A DNA stretch of 45,571 nt from Microcoleus asticus IPMA8 (GTDB taxonomy: Bacteria; Cyanobacteriota; Cyanobacteriia; Cyanobacteriales; Microcoleaceae), in contig NZ_SRRZ01000056.1 of assembly GCF_013179805.1 (NCBI RefSeq), positions 1 through 45,571 of the forward strand, given 5' to 3'. A model generated the notes under the pieces. It saw nothing but the letters and a program-made list of their open reading frames with translations. It was not told where the DNA came from and did not search any database. Made by a program: the position numbers and the translations under genes. Positions 42,877-45,571 of the stretch are shown here, one piece after another (within the stretch, counting starts at the first letter, position 1; the number at the start of each line of letters is the position of its first letter).

Positions 42877-44469
42877 ATGACATTGAAGCGGGTGATTTTA
42901 GGTATTTTAACGGCGATCGCGATCGCCCTGGTCGGTTTATCTTTAGTTGCTAGTTGGAACCAGCCACAAATTCAAAGTCGGCTGGAACTCTACCAGACAA
43001 ATTTGCTGCTTCACGCCTCCGAGTGGCAAGGAGAAAATAATCAGAGTGCTAATTTAAGTTCGGCGCGCAACAATATTGTCGGTGCAGATCCTTTAAATAC
43101 GGCTTTGACACAATATCAAGCAGCGCGAGACTCGACTCGCAAAACTCTCGAAACAACTCAAGCACAATTTAAAGAAATTCAGACTACTATCGCCTTCAAG
43201 TCTGAAGATTCTACTCTCAAATTGGCTCAACAAAAGGCTTTGTCAGAGTCGATCGAGCAACAGTCAGCGCTGCAAAACGAACTTGACTTGCGCCTGGGAA
43301 TTTTGCAGGCAAGCAGCGGTAAAACTGAGGCGGCTCTCCAAACTTGGAAAAATTTAGTTGAGCGCTACCAAACTAAAATAGATGACGATTCTTCGGTGGT
43401 AACTGCTCAAGTTTTAACGGGAATTTGGAGCAATCCGGCTCAACTGCTGCCGGATGCCGAGCCGCGGATTCAAAAGTCTTTGGATGGCTGGTTTCGCTAT
43501 CGCGCTCTAGCTCAACTTTACAAGCTGCAAGAACGTTCTAAAGAGCTGGTGGCGCTGCAAGCAGCAGAGCAAGCAACGGCTGAGCAAGCTGTAGAAAAAT
43601 TGGCAATTATAGTTGGCGTTCCGGCGATCGCGCTTTGTATTGGTACGGTTTTGCTGGTTGGTTTGACCGTGCAGTGGCTGTTGCAGCGGCAGCAGTTAGA
43701 GACAGCAGGTTCCGGCCCGCTGTTGGCGCGAAATGCGAGCTTGATTTGGGATGTGCCTTGGGATGGTGAGATTGTTTGGCAGGTACTTGTGGTCGGCTTT
43801 TTCTTTGTCGGGCAAATCTTGATTCCCTATTTGTTGCTGCCGGTTTCTCTGGCTGTTTTAAAACTCAATCCTGCTACTTTTGACCCGCGCGAAAAGGCTT
43901 TTTATATCTTTGCTACTTATTTGTTGCTGTCGGCTGGGGGGCTTTCGGTACTGTATTTTTCGGTCAAGTCTTTTTTGCCTTTGCCGGAAGGTTGGTTTCG
44001 GATTAATTGGCGGGGAAATTGGTTTTTGTGGGGTTTTGGCGGCTATTTTGTTGCTTTGCCTTTGGTAGTTTTGGTGTCGCTGATCAATCAGCAATTCTGG
44101 CAGGGACAAGGTGGCAGCAATCCGATTTTGCCGATCGTTCTCGAAGGTAGGGACAACGTGGCTTTGGCGGTGTTTTTCGGCACTGCTGCGATCGCCGCTC
44201 CGGTTTTTGAGGAAATCGTGTTTCGGGGCTTTCTGCTGCCTTCTCTGACTCGCTATTTGCCTGTTTGGGGGGCGATCGCAGCTTCTGCTTTCTTGTTTGC
44301 GGTGGCTCACTTGAATGTGTCTGAGATTCTGCCTTTGGCGACTTTGGGTGCGGTTTTGGGGTTTGTGTACACGCGATCGCGCAATCTCCTCGCTCCCATG
44401 CTTCTCCACAGTCTTTGGAACAGCGGTACTCTCCTGAGTCTGTTTCTTTTGGGCGGCGGCGCCACTTAA
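42877..44469 (+). CDS. CPBP-family intramembrane glutamic endopeptidase
   Basis: The 530-residue membrane protein has an N-terminal helix (VILGILTAIAIALVGLSLVA). A large soluble domain with coiled-coil propensity follows (about residues 40-235: TRKTLETTQAQFKEIQTTIA, then QQSALQNELDLRLGILQ). About seven to eight membrane helices come next. The protease motifs are APVFEEIVFRGFLLP (Glu-Glu-x3-Arg, about residue 446), FAVAHLN and LLHSLWNSG: the CAAX-protease/Rce1-like CPBP group. The fused N-terminal domain is seen in cyanobacterial members; its target is unknown. AGGA lies just before the ATG. Confidence 0.9.
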   Translation: MTLKRVILGILTAIAIALVGLSLVASWNQPQIQSRLELYQTNLLLHASEWQGENNQSANLSSARNNIVGADPLNTALTQYQAARDSTRKTLETTQAQFKEIQTTIAFKSEDSTLKLAQQKALSESIEQQSALQNELDLRLGILQASSGKTEAALQTWKNLVERYQTKIDDDSSVVTAQVLTGIWSNPAQLLPDAEPRIQKSLDGWFRYRALAQLYKLQERSKELVALQAAEQATAEQAVEKLAIIVGVPAIALCIGTVLLVGLTVQWLLQRQQLETAGSGPLLARNASLIWDVPWDGEIVWQVLVVGFFFVGQILIPYLLLPVSLAVLKLNPATFDPREKAFYIFATYLLLSAGGLSVLYFSVKSFLPLPEGWFRINWRGNWFLWGFGGYFVALPLVVLVSLINQQFWQGQGGSNPILPIVLEGRDNVALAVFFGTAAIAAPVFEEIVFRGFLLPSLTRYLPVWGAIAASAFLFAVAHLNVSEILPLATLGAVLGFVYTRSRNLLAPMLLHSLWNSGTLLSLFLLGGGAT

Positions 44470-44822
44470 TTCTGGCGGTTGTTAATAATTGTGAATTAAC
44501 GTTGTTTTTTTGACAGTTTTCGTGAGGGCGATCGACTCTTGCCAAAAACAGCAGTAGGGTGCTCGGTGCGCCCCTAATATCTAGTTCGGTAAAATAATCC
44601 GAATTCCAGTAGGGGCTGGTTCACCCTCATCTTTAATATCAGCAACAGATCGAGATAGACCCGCCCCGGTCGCTTACTTTAGCGGAAAAACTTGGTTTAA
44701 CATGGAAGTAATATCTTGTCGGCTGATGATTGAGAGACTGGCCCGGGCGATCGCACCAAGCGGAAGTTGACAATCCGGCCAATTTCTAGCTAAATTTTAA
44801 TTTAGGATGAGGGTTAAACCCA
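44470..44822. other. Gene-free gap
   Basis: A 353-base gap. It contains GGTGCTCGGTGCGCCCC and AGTAGGGGCTGGTTCACCC phrases (about 44556-44625) that look like dispersed repeats. No coding frame, RNA gene or strong hairpin is seen. Confidence 0.4.
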
Positions 44823-45035
44823 ATGAGCAATTTTAACAGCCGCAAGTTAGAGGGAACGCCGAGTTGGATGCGTTTCGCACCCTACGCAGCCCTAGGCATT
44901 TTAATATTTTCTCTCAATTCAGGCAGCGAACTCAATTATTTCTTGAGAGGCTACTTGGTCATTCTAGAGGCTCAAGCCGGTATAGTTCTGCTGTATTTTG
45001 CGATGTCTAAGTTTCGCAAAAACCCAAATAAATGA
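44823..45035 (+). CDS. Small hypothetical membrane protein, 70 aa
   Basis: ATG 44823 opens MSNFNSRKLEGTPSWMRFAP. A hydrophobic segment (YAALGILIFSLNS) and a second one (YLVILEAQAGIVLLYFAMSK) follow, then a basic end. Two short membrane helices are likely. No family recognised. The ribosome binding site is weak. The gene lies 95 bases before the TM2 gene on the same strand. Confidence 0.5.
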   Translation: MSNFNSRKLEGTPSWMRFAPYAALGILIFSLNSGSELNYFLRGYLVILEAQAGIVLLYFAMSKFRKNPNK

Positions 45036-45130
45036 GTAAAAATTAGTAAGATTCCTTAGCTCGATCGTTTAAGGTCGATAGTTAAAGGTCGAGCGCGGAA
45101 GTTCAAATAAAAAAACTGGGGAAAGTAAAA

Positions 45131-45478
45131 ATGGTAAAAGATAAAACAGTAGCAGTTGTGTTAGCTTTCTTTGTTGGAGGTTTCGGAGTTCACAAATTTT
45201 ATTTGGGCAATAACTTAGCAGGGGTATTATACTTGCTATTTTCTTGGACATTAATTCCCTCACTGATCGCATTTTTCGATTTTATCGGCCTGCTGCTGAT
45301 GTCGGAACAAGCTTTTCAGGTACAGTACAATGGCGGAATGTTGCCGTCTGGGTATGTCCTCAGAGCGGCAAAAGATGTAACAGGGGCGATCGGCGAATTG
45401 AAAAAACTTTACGATATGGGCGCAATTACGGCTGAAGAATATGAAGAAAAACGCCAAAAATTGCTGCGAGAATTGTAA
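45131..45478 (+). CDS. TM2 domain protein with C-terminal SHOCT-like segment
   Basis: The 115-residue protein has a TM2 domain: VAVVLAFFVGGFGVHKFYLG, then AGVLYLLFSWTLIPSLIAFF and DFIGLLLMSEQAF. This gives two membrane helices joined by a short polar loop with the conserved GxHxFYLG. The C-terminal IGELKKLYDMGAITAEEYEE and KRQKLLREL is a SHOCT-type oligomerisation helix pair. Function in bacteria unknown. GGGGAAAG lies seven bases before the ATG. Confidence 0.85.
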   Translation: MVKDKTVAVVLAFFVGGFGVHKFYLGNNLAGVLYLLFSWTLIPSLIAFFDFIGLLLMSEQAFQVQYNGGMLPSGYVLRAAKDVTGAIGELKKLYDMGAITAEEYEEKRQKLLREL

Positions 45479-45481
45479 TTA

Positions 45482-45571
45482 AGAAGGAAGAAGGAAGAAG
45501 GAAGAAGGAAGAAGGAAGAAGGAAGAAGGAAGAAGGAAGAAGGAAAAAGGAAGAAGGAAGAAGGAAGAAGG
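45482..45571. repeat. GAAGGAA heptamer tract running off the window
   Basis: Twelve or so GAAGGAA units (one with GAAAAAG) start three bases after the TM2 gene stop and continue to the last base, so the full length is not seen. The same heptamer occurs at 41051-41068 and 41114-41130. Confidence 0.92.

Noticed and set aside
42698..42880. 60-codon frame overlapping the start of the CPBP protease gene
   Set aside because: Composition is not protein-like and no ribosome binding site is present; the overlap with the ATG appears accidental.
45482..45571. Tandem tract considered as a CRISPR array
   Set aside because: The unit is 7 bases with no spacers; the same holds for the other heptamer tracts, and no cas-like gene is present.

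Overview
The window comes from a filamentous cyanobacterium, most likely of the Microcoleus/Oscillatoria kind. The reasons are the many copies of the HIP1 octamer GCGATCGC, the heptanucleotide tandem repeats between genes, and cyanobacteria-typical genes: an AMIN-domain TonB receptor, an SLH/iron-type porin, a fibrillin-like protein, DUF3727, a DUF4351/Rpn-type protein and a probable Yfr2-type small RNA. The genus is inferred from gene and repeat style, not from a marker gene.

Layout. 1-3.3 kb: an iron/siderophore uptake unit on the minus strand (TonB-dependent receptor, then a lipoprotein cut by the window edge) with a good promoter. 3.9-6.4 kb: glycogen phosphorylase. 6.5-9.8 kb: small accessory genes: a DUF429 protein carrying an in-frame palindromic repeat, a ribbon-helix-helix protein facing an unknown 160-aa protein across a palindrome-rich gap, an orphan DUF2281-like antitoxin followed by the remains of its PIN toxin gene, and an exported TPR protein built from 120-bp repeats. 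9.8-14.2 kb: a fibrillin-like protein, a CrtI/CrtH-like flavoprotein and the ribosome rescue factor RqcH. 14.35-14.53 kb: a small RNA gene with promoter and terminator, then a large SLH porin on the minus strand.

17.0-22.0 kb: an exopolysaccharide/nucleotide-sugar group: a GT4 glycosyltransferase, a polyprenyl-phosphate sugar transferase, GDP-mannose 4,6-dehydratase and GDP-L-fucose synthase, the last two making GDP-L-fucose. 22.5-26.1 kb: a DUF4351/Rpn-type gene broken by an IS630-like element (TA duplication), which is itself broken by an ISAzo13-like element (TAAG duplication). Removing both restores the reading frames.

27-34.7 kb: a housekeeping run all on the plus strand: CofE-like protein, GNAT acetyltransferase, ruvX, DUF3727 protein, mltG, YqeG-type phosphatase and proB. 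34.7-45.5 kb: ndk, a creatininase-family hydrolase, an OmpR-type regulator with a degenerate receiver, a Sfp-type phosphopantetheinyl transferase, a dihydroorotase-like protein lacking metal ligands, a double-domain histidine phosphatase, a CPBP-type membrane protease and two small membrane proteins. The window ends inside a heptamer repeat tract.

I found no tRNA, rRNA or CRISPR array and no clear new defence system. The most informative observations are the nested insertions, the eroded toxin gene, the small RNA, and repeat sequences that have become coding.
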